From NCBI GenBank assembly GCA_023846275.1, contig CM043865.1, forward strand, positions 7,180,068 through 7,244,067: a DNA stretch of 64,000 nucleotides. The letters run 5' to 3'. Of this stretch, positions 1-13,204 are shown one piece after another (within the stretch, counting starts at the first letter, position 1; each line of letters opens with the position of its first letter). Origin of the DNA: Vanilla planifolia. Its lineage: Eukaryota; Streptophyta; Magnoliopsida; Asparagales; Orchidaceae. The position numbers and the translations under genes are program-made. The notes beneath the pieces were generated by a model. That model saw only the letters and a list, made by a program, of their open reading frames with translations, did not search any database and was not told where the DNA came from.

Positions 1-821
1 ATGTGCATGTGTTATAATATTTAGTATATGATTATAATTCATGTGAATAATATAATAGGAGGATACAATGAAATTACTATAAAAATTTATTAGAAAAAAT
101 AAGAATTTTTTGTAAACTTTTAAAATAATAAACAAGAGTTTGTCAAACAAATTCTATTAAAATGATTTATGTCTGACTCTCTAGAAAAATGGGTCTTATG
201 TGGCAACCCTCATGGAAATAAGAAAAGCATCCCTAAGGTTCAAGGGGAACTGAGCTAGATAACAAATCCTAGAGAAGGTATAGTTCGAGTTGAAGTCTTC
301 AAAGGTGCATTCATGAGTTAAATTTTGAAGATGAAAACTATGATCCATAAAACGCGGGTTTTAAAAGTTGGAAAAGGTCAAGGGGTTACTAAAATTTTAA
401 AAGATAAAATGAGACAATTGAAATGAAATAAGAGAAATTATGATGAAAAACAAAAGTTCTTGGGGCATTTGCTCCCAAAAAATGCTAGAAAATGAGATTT
501 TATGGTATTTAGTTAGAATTTTATTTATTTAGCATGTTTATATTTTTATTTTATTCACATGATTGTGATATACCCCTAACATACAGTATGATCTAATTTT
601 TATGATGTCTTATATAAAGATTTTATAGATTTATCTATTAATCTTATGATAATTGATTCAACCTATTTATGATTTATTTTTATGAGTAGCATGGATATTC
701 ACCATGATATTTTAGAAAAATAATGAATAAAGATAGTCCTTAGTATTTTATTTTTTTAGTTCTTAATTTAAGAAATAATGTATTAGGATTTGGTTATTTT
801 TGTGATAATGATAATAAAAGT
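1..821. other. AT-rich intergenic DNA, no gene seen
   Basis: No open frame of useful length and no recognisable domain. A single ATACAGTATGAT-like box near position 580 resembles the box of the arrays at 57.4 and 54.8 kb, but one copy alone means little. Confidence 0.6.
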
Positions 822-826
822 CTTAT

Positions 827-3800
827 TGACACACCCAACTTTTTTAGCCAATTTGTTTTTAACCTTCGAATCTAACAAACCCACATACCTATCATTGCAC
901 TAACTAGTCACCTTTTCACTTATCTGCTTATTATTTAAATTAAAAATCACAATCCACCAAACTAATCACTAGGCTCGCAATGTTCTTCTTACAATGAAAA
1001 ATGCTCCCTTACCCAATGGACATCCATATAAAGATATGCTACCAATATGACATGCAATATAACTATACAATCTGTAAGATCAAACTATAATATCTACCAT
1101 CAAAATGAATTAAGTGATAACATAAAATACTAATACAATGTCCAACTGTGAAGTCCATCAACATAATCTAATACGATCCAAAGTCCTTCAATAAGGTCTA
1201 CTACAACATAAAGTTCATCAATTACATTATTAAAATCAAAATGATCATTATTACCATTAAGTAAAACACAAATAATTGAGAAAATGTTAAATGATCAATA
1301 AGCTATCCCCAACCACAGGTTGTTATGCGAGCTCCTGTCTCTTCAATCTTAAATGCAAAAATAAGAAAAAATAGCCAAAGCCCAATCAAGAATCCTTAAG
1401 TCATATTATAAAAATAACACACAAAGACAAGGTACTATAACAAGTCTATATAAGCAATACAAATTAATATCATAATCACGAATATCAAATAATAAATAGC
1501 AAATTATCAAGTCTAAAGCAAACTAGTACATAATGCAATTAATTTAATGCTTAGCATCCCATAAGAAATCAAAAACTCCTTTCAATCCCATGTAAACCAT
1601 GTTAGAGTTTTCCCTTCCTATATCACATTAGGAGTAGTCATGCAATTTGGCACTCTTTTATAGGCTATGTTAATCATGTTAGCCAAAATCCAACACCCTA
1701 CTTCTAACTATGCCATCATTGCAAAATCCAACACTCACCCTTGTAATGTTTCATCATCATTTAATCAAGTACTCTCCTCCAAGATATGTCATTAATATGT
1801 AATCTAACACTCTCCTTTAAGATGTGCCATGAACTAGCTTCAAGATTCCAATCTTAGGGTCAACTATATCATAAAATAACTTCCATCAAGACTATCCTAC
1901 TTGACACATTTATATAATTTTAAACCACTAATAATCATTATTTTAGTATTCTAATAGATTCCTCAGAATGTTGTACTAGTCATCTAAGATTTTTATTGTT
2001 ATTTAAAATATTATAAGTTTATATTTAAACCCTCAACTTTGATATCTTGATATTTTATGCTTCCTCATAATTGTAACACACTAATTTGAGATGTTTATCT
2101 ATTATTTAAGATATCATAAAGTTTTTCAAAACCCTTAATCAATTATATAGAGTTCATGTCTATTATCTGGATGATCTAATATTTCTTTTAAACCTTAACC
2201 CAATTAGTTACTCATGAACTCTCATCTAAGTTTATTTCTTTAATTTTATCATTAAACTCTTTTCTAAACATAAAACTTAGCAGGTCTTGGTTCACATGAG
2301 TTTCACCAGCAACACTCTATCATCTAGCCTAATTTGAGCTATTGTGTGTGCCCAAAGGTCTCTATTGAATCATACACGTGATCCCTAGATAACCATCTAG
2401 AGTACTACTATAGCTTAAAAGACTAATAGGATTATTCAGTGTCTTAGCCAAATAAATAAGCCATACCTAAGGTTTAGCCATCATTAAAGAATCAAGTTAT
2501 TTCCCTTGATCGAGCCTAGCATCTTTCTTTTAGGCCAAGACTGAGTCCTCAATTTCTCATCCAAGGCTTCACTTGAGGACTTCTAATGCCTTATTTCAAG
2601 TATGCATAAGATTCACCAACTACTAATCCATGGCAAATCCTAGGTTTATACCTTAGCATTTTCTTTAATAAAAAATAAGACTTAAAGCTTAATCAAAGCT
2701 AATCTTACCTTAATTATAGATTTACATAAATAAAACCTAAACAGCAAACCATTTTTCTTAAACAATTGAGCCTTACACATTCCAAATATAACATTTCTTA
2801 GGATCCACTCAAAAGATTCCATTATAAAATAATCCTCATCTAGAAATTTACCTCAATATCCTAATCTAGTTATCATTTCTAAACCATGTTTACTTAGCCA
2901 AAAATCCAACAGACTCTTACAAATCCAATCAAATCCTTAACCAAACTAGTCTTCTTCTAATGCTTATAATCAAGTCCTATTAGTTTCCTCAACTAGAAAT
3001 CGATGACTACACCTTACCTTAGAAGGCATCTACGTTTATCCAATGTCTAAGCTGAGCCTATCAATGTTTATCCAAGCCATAATGCTAGCTATAAAAGAAA
3101 AATTAATGCAAGACAATTTCTTAACCACAAGAATTCCTTAGGGTTAAGACTAAATTTTAGGTTTCTATCTTAGTGTCCATATTTTAAACTAAGTTAGATA
3201 GCATAATCGACTTCACCTACTTCTAAATAACTATGGTTTCATGTATAAAATCATAGGTTCTTGTCTTCAAGTCATAATTCAAATAAAAATTTTAATAATC
3301 ATGTCCAAGCTAAGAATTTTATTCATCAAGCAAGATACTTTTATTGCTAATATTAAGGACTTTGCATAGAATTTATTCACATAACAAGATATCTAGAAAA
3401 CTTGGAAAGAAACCATATATGATGCATGTAAATTTTGGATTCAGGGTTTTCCACAAATGACAAAATTAGCCATTACAAATCTACCTTTTAACACTTGAAT
3501 TTTCTTCACCAAAATTCATGTCGAATAAACATATCCCGAAACAACATCATGTTTAATAAAATTTTTTAAGCATTCTAACCATGGTAAAGAAATCGTGCTA
3601 ATAAAATTTCATTCTTAATCTCAAAATTTTGCATGTAAATCAAGAGTAAGTACTAGATCTAAATGAAATCATGCAAAACAAACCTAAAAATCTAACATCA
3701 TCCTCTTAGTGTCAAGGAAATAGAGAACATTTATTAATTATTACAACATCATGGCAAATTTAACAAAAAATTGACATAGTCATGCTTTAAATTAAATCAA

Positions 3801-5166
3801 TATAGTCTAAGGTTAGACATTTATTTAATATTATAATGAGTTTCATAAGAGGAAAGAATATCAACCACAACATAATCATGAATCTAGAATAATCATAAGA
3901 ATCTATTAACAATGTAGTTGCTTACATTATCCTAGGTTTATCTAAATTTAGTTATATGATATTGAGGTTCATCATACAAAAACTATGTTGAGAACTTTTA
4001 TAAAGGAATATCTTCTTTCTTTAAGTATTGAAATAACTTCCTCCTCCTCTTGCTCACAACAAAGTCTCGTTCTCCCAAGTATGGGTTCTTTACAATAAGT
4101 AGTGGCTAGGGTTTTCTAAAATTTGAGAAAAATTGCATCTTAAATCTTATATAAAGTTGTCTAATCACTTCCTCCACTTAAGGTATTTCTTAAATTATGT
4201 CTATTTGGATTTTGTAAATTAATAAAAACACATGATTCCCATTAAAATCATGTGAAAATCACCTCCGAAAACCTAATTACCTCTAATCCTTTCAATTTCT
4301 CTTAAAAACAAAAATTATCTTTTCAAATTTCATGAAGAAAAATTGAAATTATGTCAATTTATGCAGCTATCCATCATTTTGAATTTAATAATATGTCCAA
4401 TTTCGCTATATCATATTAATATTATTCCTATCTTCATATCATATGATGACTTACATCTCCCTTCATCTATTCTTATCCTCATTTATTGTAATTATATGAT
4501 CAATTATTTATATATGTATAATATAATTTACTCACATCTCTTTATATTTTAACCTAACAATTTCTATGTTTGATATTTATCTTAACTTGTTCATACTTAT
4601 TCAGTTGTGTTAATTATAGTACATAATCCATTTGCTCACTCAATACTTGAATCAATTGCTTAGTGAATTTTTCTACTCTTTTTATCATATCTATATGATC
4701 CATGCTTTCATATTTGTATAATCATAGCATTTTTTGGACCAACACTTTATTCTCTATATTAACACCCTTGTATGATAATATGTTAGCAATGTATAAGCAT
4801 TAGCCAAATTTTGCACTTGTTAACATTTCTCTCAATTTATCTCTTTTACTTAATTATGGCATATGATATGCTTTTGTCATAGTGTATGAGACCATCCCCT
4901 TAACATAGCTTAGTGGGCTCATTTGACCCTTACAATTCAAAACATTGTTGAACCTATATGATTATCATATCGTACTTATATAATCAAATATTTACTTTAA
5001 TAACTTCTTCACATTGCATCTCGATTACTTTTGTCACCTAATCTTACTACACGATCATCTATGATCATATTGCATGACCCTTATAATCAATTAAATTTTC
5101 ATGTATTTAATTAATAAATTAAGAAAAAATTAACATACCTTGATTAATCAAAACAGAGGTGTAACA
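827..5166. mobile_element. Giant solo LTR (probable), 4.34 kb
   Basis: The segment begins TGACACACCC and ends GGTGTAACA, so it has the TG...CA ends of a plant LTR with partly complementary termini. It is flanked by an exact 5-bp direct repeat, CTTAT, at 822-826 and 5167-5171, as expected for a target-site duplication. The whole interval has no coding potential and shows a sustained base asymmetry: the plus strand is C-rich and G-poor throughout, unlike the DNA on either side. I saw no second copy of its left end near its right end, so a solo LTR is more likely than a short complete element. Very long LTRs are known in plant Ty3/gypsy lineages such as Tekay/Del and Ogre; the assignment to gypsy is inference. 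The sense strand cannot be decided. Confidence 0.6.
1151..1240. repeat. Degenerate 30-bp tandem repeat, 3 copies
   Basis: The motif AAGTYCWTCAA recurs at 1151, 1181 and 1211, exactly 30 bp apart, inside the putative giant LTR. The rest of each unit is diverged. Confidence 0.45.
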
Positions 5167-5171
5167 CTTAT

Positions 5172-6343
5172 GCTAGTTCTTTATTTATTATGCTTCAATA
5201 ATTGTAATAAATGGTTTGAAAATTTTGATAAAAATATTGTTTTTCTTGTATTCATTTTATTACTTGATTTATTTCTAAAAAGTTCATTTTAAAAAAAAGG
5301 TATACAAAATTAGAATATTCACATGGTGATGCTATGTGTGTTACAAGATAGTGTCATAACATATTAGATGTTTATCATTTGAATAGTGATAAACATAAGG
5401 TGATAACTTAGAGAACTATACATGTATGATACCTTATCTATCAAAGGACAAAAAAACATAAGAAGAAATGACATTTTAAGGCATGTGAAATGGGTAGAAA
5501 TCATAATAGAGAATATGTACATTTCCTTACATAATTATTGTATTGAATTTGATGAATTTCAAATTTGAATTTAAGCTACTTCAAGCTTAAATGAATGCTT
5601 TAAATTATTATTTAAATTAGAATTAAAATTTTGTATTTATTTTTGGCAAATATAGTGTCTAAATTATATTTAATATATATTCTCAAATACATGTTAAAAT
5701 GTGCTTTTTATATAATGGAATCCAAAATCCTAATTTGAATAATACGAATGTGCAAATTACATTAATTATATAATGACGAATGAGCCATAATAGGTAAAGC
5801 AAGATTAAGTAATGTGGAAATCTTTCACCTGACTTTCTTAAGTTGTGATGGCACATAAACTAATTCTTTGCCTTTCCTTTTTGAAATTTTAAAGCATGAT
5901 TTTTTTTTATTTTTCTAAAAACATATAATGAAAGAAAGTTTTTAAAAACATAAATTTTTTTTATAAAAACCATCTTAGGATTTATAAAAAAATGAAAAAA
6001 ATATATTTTTACTTGTAAATAAACGCATTTAAACCCAATATCTAATTTAACCACTTTACTCAAATAAAGAAGACAATTTAACATTGAAATCAATGGAATA
6101 TTAAAGTCATAATTATTTTTTAACAATTAAAATAAAAAACTAACATCATGATTAAAATTTTAGTACATGGTATATTTTTAATTAAAAAAAAATGTTAACA
6201 ATTGATAAAGTATCCTCTAAGTCATATCACTACATACTAACTCTCATTATTCTTTGATATCCCCATAGTGTACCTTATTTTTATTTAAATATATTAGACT
6301 AAAAATAAATTGAGCTAACGAACTCTAACTCAATGTCAAATAC

Positions 6344-6345
<2 letters not shown>
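5172..6345. other. AT-rich intergenic DNA, no gene seen
   Basis: Sequence of low complexity with many homopolymer runs. The only open frames are fortuitous AT-rich ones of low-complexity composition. Confidence 0.6.

Positions 6346-6435
<90 letters not shown>
6346..6435. repeat. (AT)n microsatellite, about 45 units
   Basis: Uninterrupted alternating AT over about 90 bp. Likely polymorphic in length and able to extrude a cruciform. Confidence 0.98.
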
Positions 6436-6438
<3 letters not shown>

Positions 6439-6992
6439 GTAGTCACATGTTTGGATCAATATTAAACTTTATAATATCAATAGCATGTATGAATGAATAA
6501 TAAAAGTAAAGCAAAGAGCACGTGCAAGTTTTAAACACCTTATTTTTTATCATTTATAAATTTTTATTTTTTTTTACCTTTGTGTTGAACCCTTTAATTA
6601 GTATGTCACTTGTTTGATGATAATAAAATTATTATGTTATGCTCACTAATAGTTTTTCTAGATGTTGATTTTAAATAATATATTTTAAATAATAGAGCTT
6701 AATTGCTTTAGTTATTTTAATCCCAAGCATGACTTGATTAGGCAATTATATATTGATTACACCATTCTAATTAGTGAAAGTTTCAATAATTATTTTATAG
6801 CTTACTTGAATGTAGATATGTGTAATTGATTCATTTTAGATAATTTCATGTAAAGTCAGAGGGATAAAATTAGATTCAATTGCTTAAGAAAGATTGAGAT
6901 ATTTGGTTGAATGAAAGATCATGTAAGAGAACCAAATGTTATTATAATGCAAATATCTTGAAATGAATAAATTGAAGACTTAGTGAAATATG

Positions 6993-6995
<3 letters not shown>

Positions 6996-7072
<77 letters not shown>

Positions 7073-7078
7073 AATAAT
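6996..7078. repeat. (AAT)n microsatellite
   Basis: About 27 AAT/TAA units with one interruption (ACT) near 7050. Confidence 0.98.
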
Positions 7079-9590
7079 TGCATCTTGGGTTACATGCTAA
7101 ATTTCTAAACAAGTTGTTTTCTTAAGATGAATAAATTGTAATTACTCAAATTTCTAATTCATCATGAAGTGTTCTAATTATTTTTATTTATGTTTAAGAC
7201 CATTGCTAAATTAATTTGAGTTAAAATTAAAATTTTGCTTTCTAAAGTATTGGATTAAACAATTAATTTTTAGGTAGCATTTTGTAAAATATATCATTTG
7301 TTAAGTGTGCTAAATTTAAAAAATGGTTATATCTTTGGATAAAGCTTGAAAAAAGAGTTCATTGTTTTAATGAAATTTTTTATGTGAATAAATAATAACA
7401 GTAATATAACAATGGATTATTCCTGAACCAGCCATGACCTTCTTCCTCCTTTAGCCGGGGCATGTCAATCCCAGCCTGCAGGAAAATGGGACAAACCCTC
7501 ATTTTTCTTCAATTTTCAACTAGAATCCATCTACTTGGGAGAGCCGTTGTTTTGAAGTGGTTTTCGCAAATTTCTTTTAGGATTTGAGGTGGAAGACAAG
7601 CTTTTCACAGATCCGAGCCATGACGTCGATTTATGTAAGAGTTTATTTTAGAACTTTTTTGAGTTTCTTAGGAAAGCTTTAAAGTCCACTTCTTAATTGC
7701 CTTAATGTTTGATCGAGACTCAACAAGTAAAACTTCAAGTCTTTTTTGCTAAAATTTTCTAATCGTGAGTGAAATTGTACAATTGAAGTGCTCACAAAGC
7801 TTAACAATGTAAAATAGAAAATATTTTTTTATTTAGTTTTAATTTGAACTTGGTAAAATTATAATAAAAAAAATCGGATGTGAGTTAAGAACTAACAAAA
7901 ATGTTTTTACTTTTGCTGTCAAAGATGACGATTACAAGGTTTTAAGATTGTGAATTGCAACCCCAAAACAGGACTACGATTCACATTAGTTTACCTCGAT
8001 AATATTGTTTAGGACATAAGTATCAATAATATTTTAATGATATTTCATTTTCTAAGTATCGCTATTTAAAAGAACTTTTGTGTTAAAAAAGAGTTTAAAG
8101 ATCAAGAAAATTATATGATTGAGTAAAAAATTGTATTTTGAAATAAATAAGAAAATTTTGATAAGTGATTTCTAAATTTTTATGAATTATAGTCTAATTA
8201 AACTATAAACTCAAAGATTTAGAATTATTAGTTTATTTAATACTGAGCAATAATAGAGAATCAATAATTTTAAAAAGATATTTTATTTTTAAAAATTTTA
8301 TAAATTATAATACAATTAAATTATAAATTCAAAGATTTAAGATTATCATTTTATTTAGTACTAAGCAATAGTAGAGAGTAGTGACAATATTAAATTAAGA
8401 ACTTAATCTTTCATTTATACATATGACTCATTTAGCTTAAATTTTTTCATTTTTTCTTTTGAATTTTCTCATATTTACCTCATATATATTAACCACATTG
8501 TTTGCATATGATACGTCATTCCCATTCAATTTCACAAATAATATTAATAAGAATGCTAATTATTATTGCAAAATGTTTGCATATATTGAATGATTATATA
8601 ATATCATTATCAGGTCTATGCAATGTTCAAAATATATAACAATAACCTATTTATATTATAGTTATTTAAATTTTTCTACTTGTCTCTCTAGGATTATTCC
8701 TTTTTTAATATTTTTTCACTTCTAAACTTTTGTTTATATTTTTATGCACATTCTTTCATAAAATCAATTGATTTATTTACTTTTCAAATTTCTTCTTATA
8801 TTAATTTCATGAAAAAGCTAAATACTTTCTTTTCTTAAAAATCTTGTAGTTTCCTTTTTCTCCAATTGATGTCTAACCTTGAATGATATAAGAAATCAAC
8901 ACAATATTTACTAAAAAGCACTAAATTATATACAAATTCTTACCTTGAAGATCCTCATGACTGTAAAGCAAGAAATCCAAAAAGGCTTTTTTCCTTCATA
9001 AATCAACCATAAAATCTATAAAAATCCTTCATTCCAGATATTCCTAAGACGACAAATTTATTTCAAGTGAAAAATTAAAAAAAAATATAGTTTTGTTCCT
9101 CTTCTTCATTAGCTAGTTCCCCAAAGCTCTTTCACATGCATCTAAGGAAAAGAAGAAAGCTATACAACTCTCATGAATAAGGAAGAATATAAAAGTTATA
9201 TCTAAAGTCAAGGAGTAATATAAAGAAAGTATCAATAAGATATTTAGTTACATATTATATGAATAATATAAAATTTAAATAATAATATTATCTAAATATT
9301 GCAATTCTATGACCTTGCTTGATTTGTTTTAATATAATGAAATGTAGAATATCTAAACATGATAATGCTTGTAAACAAAAAAAAGTCAAAAGAATATTTG
9401 ATTGAATATTATTTAAATAATATTAATTTTTAAATCATAATATCATCAAAATAATATCATCATTTAATTTTAATAGTAGTATTATTATTTATTTAATATT
9501 ATTTAAATATTTTTTATTTATATTTATAATATCAATAAAAAACTATCTAGATTTTTTTTTAAAAAAAATTTGAGACATCTCAATATTGTT
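7079..9590. other. Intergenic DNA with a short GC-richer patch
   Basis: Mostly AT-rich with no gene. A patch at about 7425-7630 is visibly richer in G+C than its surroundings and could be a relic of coding or regulatory DNA, but neither strand gives an open frame or a motif I recognise. Confidence 0.5.
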
Positions 9591-10020
9591 TTTTAATGAC
9601 AAAATTATTATTTACAATATATAAATTATTAAAGTAATAAATATTTGATATATTTAAATGGTATGTTACATGATGAATCATTAAACAAATGTATTTATGA
9701 TGAATTAAAAATAAGTTAAGAGTGGATTGTACATAATATACAATTGGTGAGATGAGTTATTTTGACCTAATCCCAAACTAAGCAAGGGTTGAAAATGATA
9801 ACTTTTGGCCAATGTAAACATCTAAATGTTAATTCTCTTTTCTTTTTATCACATCCTAACTTGCATTATGAAATCCATTCATATTATTGTGCTGATTTTT
9901 TTTTCAGCCAAAATTTTCACCTTCCATTCAGATTTTTTTAGGGCGTATTTGGCAAAAATTTTGTATTTAAAATCCTTTTTTTAAAAAAAATTAGATTAAT
10001 TAATCCTTATTCTGTAATAT
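9590..10020. repeat. Dispersed repeat, copy 1 (related to 27100-27420)
   Basis: Several blocks are shared in order with 27100-27420. One reads roughly AATCCYAAACYAAGCAA, then GATAAC.TTGG..AATGTAAA, then a T-run/A-run and AAATTAGATTAATT. The two copies are diverged but collinear over about 300 bp and are in the same orientation. The element class is unknown. Confidence 0.5.
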
Positions 10021-12590
10021 GTCTTTTTTGTAGGAGTGATCACAATGGGACATGTTTGTTTTTTGTATGTAGATTTGTAAAATTGATATAGGATACAAGG
10101 TACATCTCTTGAGTTGAATAAAAATGGGTATAATATCAAAATGATAGAGTATGCCGCATGCTTAGAGCTAATGAATGTAGCTTTTGTTGACAATATTCAC
10201 TATACATGCAAAAAGAGACTTGCGTGGGCGAGTTCAAGATGTCGATGAACTTGGCATGTAATGATGTGCACTCGTTGCGATAAAACATTGTTGGACAGGT
10301 ATGTGATCATTCCATAGATGTGACATGGTCAGCTGGATGGCCTAAGCATGTCGCATGGGATCAAATAACCTAATCAGAATGGCACTACATAAGCGAGAGA
10401 CATGGATGACAAAATAGGTGAAAGTGTCAAGCATAAGGACTGAGTGGATGTAAAAGCTACAATATTGATGGCAAAAACTACATTGCAAATAATAGCAAGA
10501 GAAGAGAAAAGAAATGAAAAGTTAACCTCCAACTAAGGGATAATAAGAGATAAAAATTGACCTAGTAGAGGTTGAGAAAAAGGAAATGCACATGATCCTC
10601 AAAGAAGTGCTAAAGTAAGATAAAATTATTAAAAGTGCCCTCTGATCTTAAATACCAATAAAGTTAACTAATTAATATAAAAACGATCATAAACATAGAA
10701 AAAAATAAAAATTAACTTAGGTCATATATAATTAATTATTATTTAATAAATACTAGTACTATTACAACAAACCAATGTAACCCCTGTATGATCTCGCATT
10801 GTTTAGGATCTAATTTATAATTTATGATGAAACTAAACCTATTCATTCCTAGGCTTCACTGGATGAATTCGACATTGTTCTCACTATGCAATTTTTCTTG
10901 TATCAAATAAATTTTTGAAAAGATGGTTTTAAAAAACTTAAATGTGAATAAAAAATATTCATTTAAAACCTTGTGAGAATACAATTTACTTTAAAAAAAC
11001 TTGATTATCGTTCTCTTCAGAATAATAATAAAATATATTGAAACGTTTGTTCTCTGCTACTGAGTTACATTTCTTCTGCTTACCTGAGCTACATCCCTTC
11101 TCGGCCAACAGCAACGTTACTGTAGTAAGAGCAAAGAGGTTGACGATGGCTGTTGGGAACTAATGTAAGCATATCAAGTGACATGGTGAATCAAATTTTT
11201 CGAATATTAAATGATAATTATTACTCATAAATTTGTAAAGTCATATTTATGATCTAAAAGTAGATTATGTAGCTAGATGCACTTGATTTGTGGTATGCTG
11301 TAATAAAACATTAAGCATTAAATTAGAAAAAAAATCTAACATAAGTACATATTTTCTCATGTTATTACTGTATTGTGATAAATGAGTTTCTTTTAATTAC
11401 AAAAATCAGTGGTTTCGAATAATCAGTATATTATGTTTGAATAGATTAATATAAAAGTTTAATGATTTAACTATGTTGCTTAAATGTTTTCTTATATGCA
11501 CATATTAGACGTTGTTAATAATTTTTATTAATGGTACAACATATTTTATCACATGTTGTATATTATATAAAGCCTAGTTACATGGAACTAGAAAAAAAGA
11601 TAAACAAAAGTTTTTAAAATAAATAAATAAAATAGGGTTATTAAAAGTATAAAAAAATATTACGAAGGCTAAAAACAAAATTCTTTTCATTGATAACATA
11701 AAATTACAAAGATTGTGATATAAAATGCTAAACAAGTGTTTGAAAGTTAGCATTACATACAACATAAGTGCAATAATAACAACATACAAAATGATTGGCA
11801 ATGTGTTGACATTGTACATAATGTAATAGCGTAAAGTGGTTGCTCCAATATACTTGTCCAATGTGAAAAGCTAGTCTATCTCACATTGATCTAAAGAGCT
11901 ATTAATTTGATTAGTGCTAATGATTCATATTAGTTTTGAGGGTACGATGTGCTTAGAAGGTATTGGTTGAAAGGTACCATTGGTGATTGTAAAGAGTCTA
12001 GCATCATAAGAATATGAGGTTGTGCAAGGAAGGTCTGGCATGACATGCATGTCTAATTCTTTGCATCGTATTTGACCAAAGAGATGTAATTTAGAATAGA
12101 ACCAAGTGCATGTCATTGAAGTATGATAAGAAAGTCATCCAACTCTAACGATGTACACAAACGAATAGTGATACATCATTCATATGTAACAAGAAGCTGG
12201 ATTGGAGCCTACGGTGCTCTTAGCTAGTGTTGACTAAATCGAATCCATTTGATCGATTATACTTGAGGCATCATAACTTATAGTGAATAATTGAAGAGTA
12301 ACTTCCATAAAGCATACAAAGCTGAAGTAGAAAAGTGGTCTCTTATGGTGAGGACATAGGTCAAGATTCTCTATGCTTAGGAGCCAATCAAACACAATTT
12401 GACACTTTTGGACAATTAAAATCATATATAGAGTTTAGACGAGGTTTAAAATTGCACTCCAAGCTTAAAACTTCACTAACAAAACATAAAATGGACACAA
12501 TAAAATGGCTCATTGGGCATTTTTCTGTCGACTCGACTGCCCTGCACTACCTCTACCTTTCATAACTAGCCTAACCCTAACCAATTGACC
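10021..12590. other. Intergenic DNA, no gene recognised
   Basis: Two patches, about 10200-10460 and 11900-12560, are less AT-rich than the background and contain short open frames on both strands of at most 95 codons. None shows a domain, a splice structure or a family resemblance I can name. Confidence 0.45.
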
Positions 12591-12639
12591 AAGTCGAATC
12601 GTAGGCTGAAGCACTTTAACAAATGGGTCTTTTCAGGCT

Positions 12640-12990
12640 ATATCTAAATAGTGATTTCATGCAACTCACAAGCAATCTGTCATGCTCCACTGAACTGTTG
12701 ATAGAATTGTTGACACACTAGTTCAGCTTCAATTTGTGACAAAAGCACTAACTCACCAACCCACTCCATGACACTTTGATTCGTTTCCAACCTACAACTC
12801 TATTGATGTCGTGTTGACCTAGCAACCTACTTTGTAACACTCCCGACACCATGCCAACCAACTAACCTACTCCATAACACTAATTTATGGCCTGTCAATG
12901 TTGTGTTAACCTATTGGCCTGAACCGTGACACGCTACATCACATTCGACCCATGATGCTACCAATGTTGCTCAAACCTGCCAACCTGCTC
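12640..12990 (+). repeat. Degenerate CCAACC-rich repeat region, copy 1
   Basis: Imperfect units carrying CCAACCNACTCC.TAACACT and GTTGTGTTRACCTA blocks recur about every 100 bp. The same vocabulary (CCAACCCACYAAT, CAAGCAATCTGTCA) appears at 59842-60200, there in clearer 62-75-bp units. At both sites the region is followed by the 60-bp AGCTTTT pair. Confidence 0.5.
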
Positions 12991-13036
12991 CACAACTAGT
13001 AACAACCCACTTGAACCCAACTAATGCAAAACTGAA

Positions 13037-13165
13037 AATGTAGCTTTTTAAAAAGCAATTTGATAATAACTTTGATAACAATACTTTTGGATCAAAATGA
13101 TAGCTTTTTTGAAAGATCTTTGGCACCAACTTTGGCAAAAGTTTTTCAATAAATAGATTGTAGTA
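13037..13165 (+). repeat. 60-bp tandem pair with TAGCTTTTTAAAAAGC core, copy 1
   Basis: TAGCTTTTT starts at 13041 and 13101, exactly 60 bp apart, each followed by a TTTGG/ACAACTTTG block. The same pair with the same 60-bp spacing occurs at 60255 and 60315. A related GCTTTTAAAAAGC palindrome lies near 16035. Confidence 0.55.
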
Positions 13166-13204
13166 ATAAAAAATATAAGATTTAAAAATTAAGCCAAACA
13201 TACT

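Noticed and set aside
4343-4552. 69-codon Ile/Leu-rich frame as a small membrane protein
   Set aside because: Composition follows from AT-rich DNA, and it lies inside the putative LTR.
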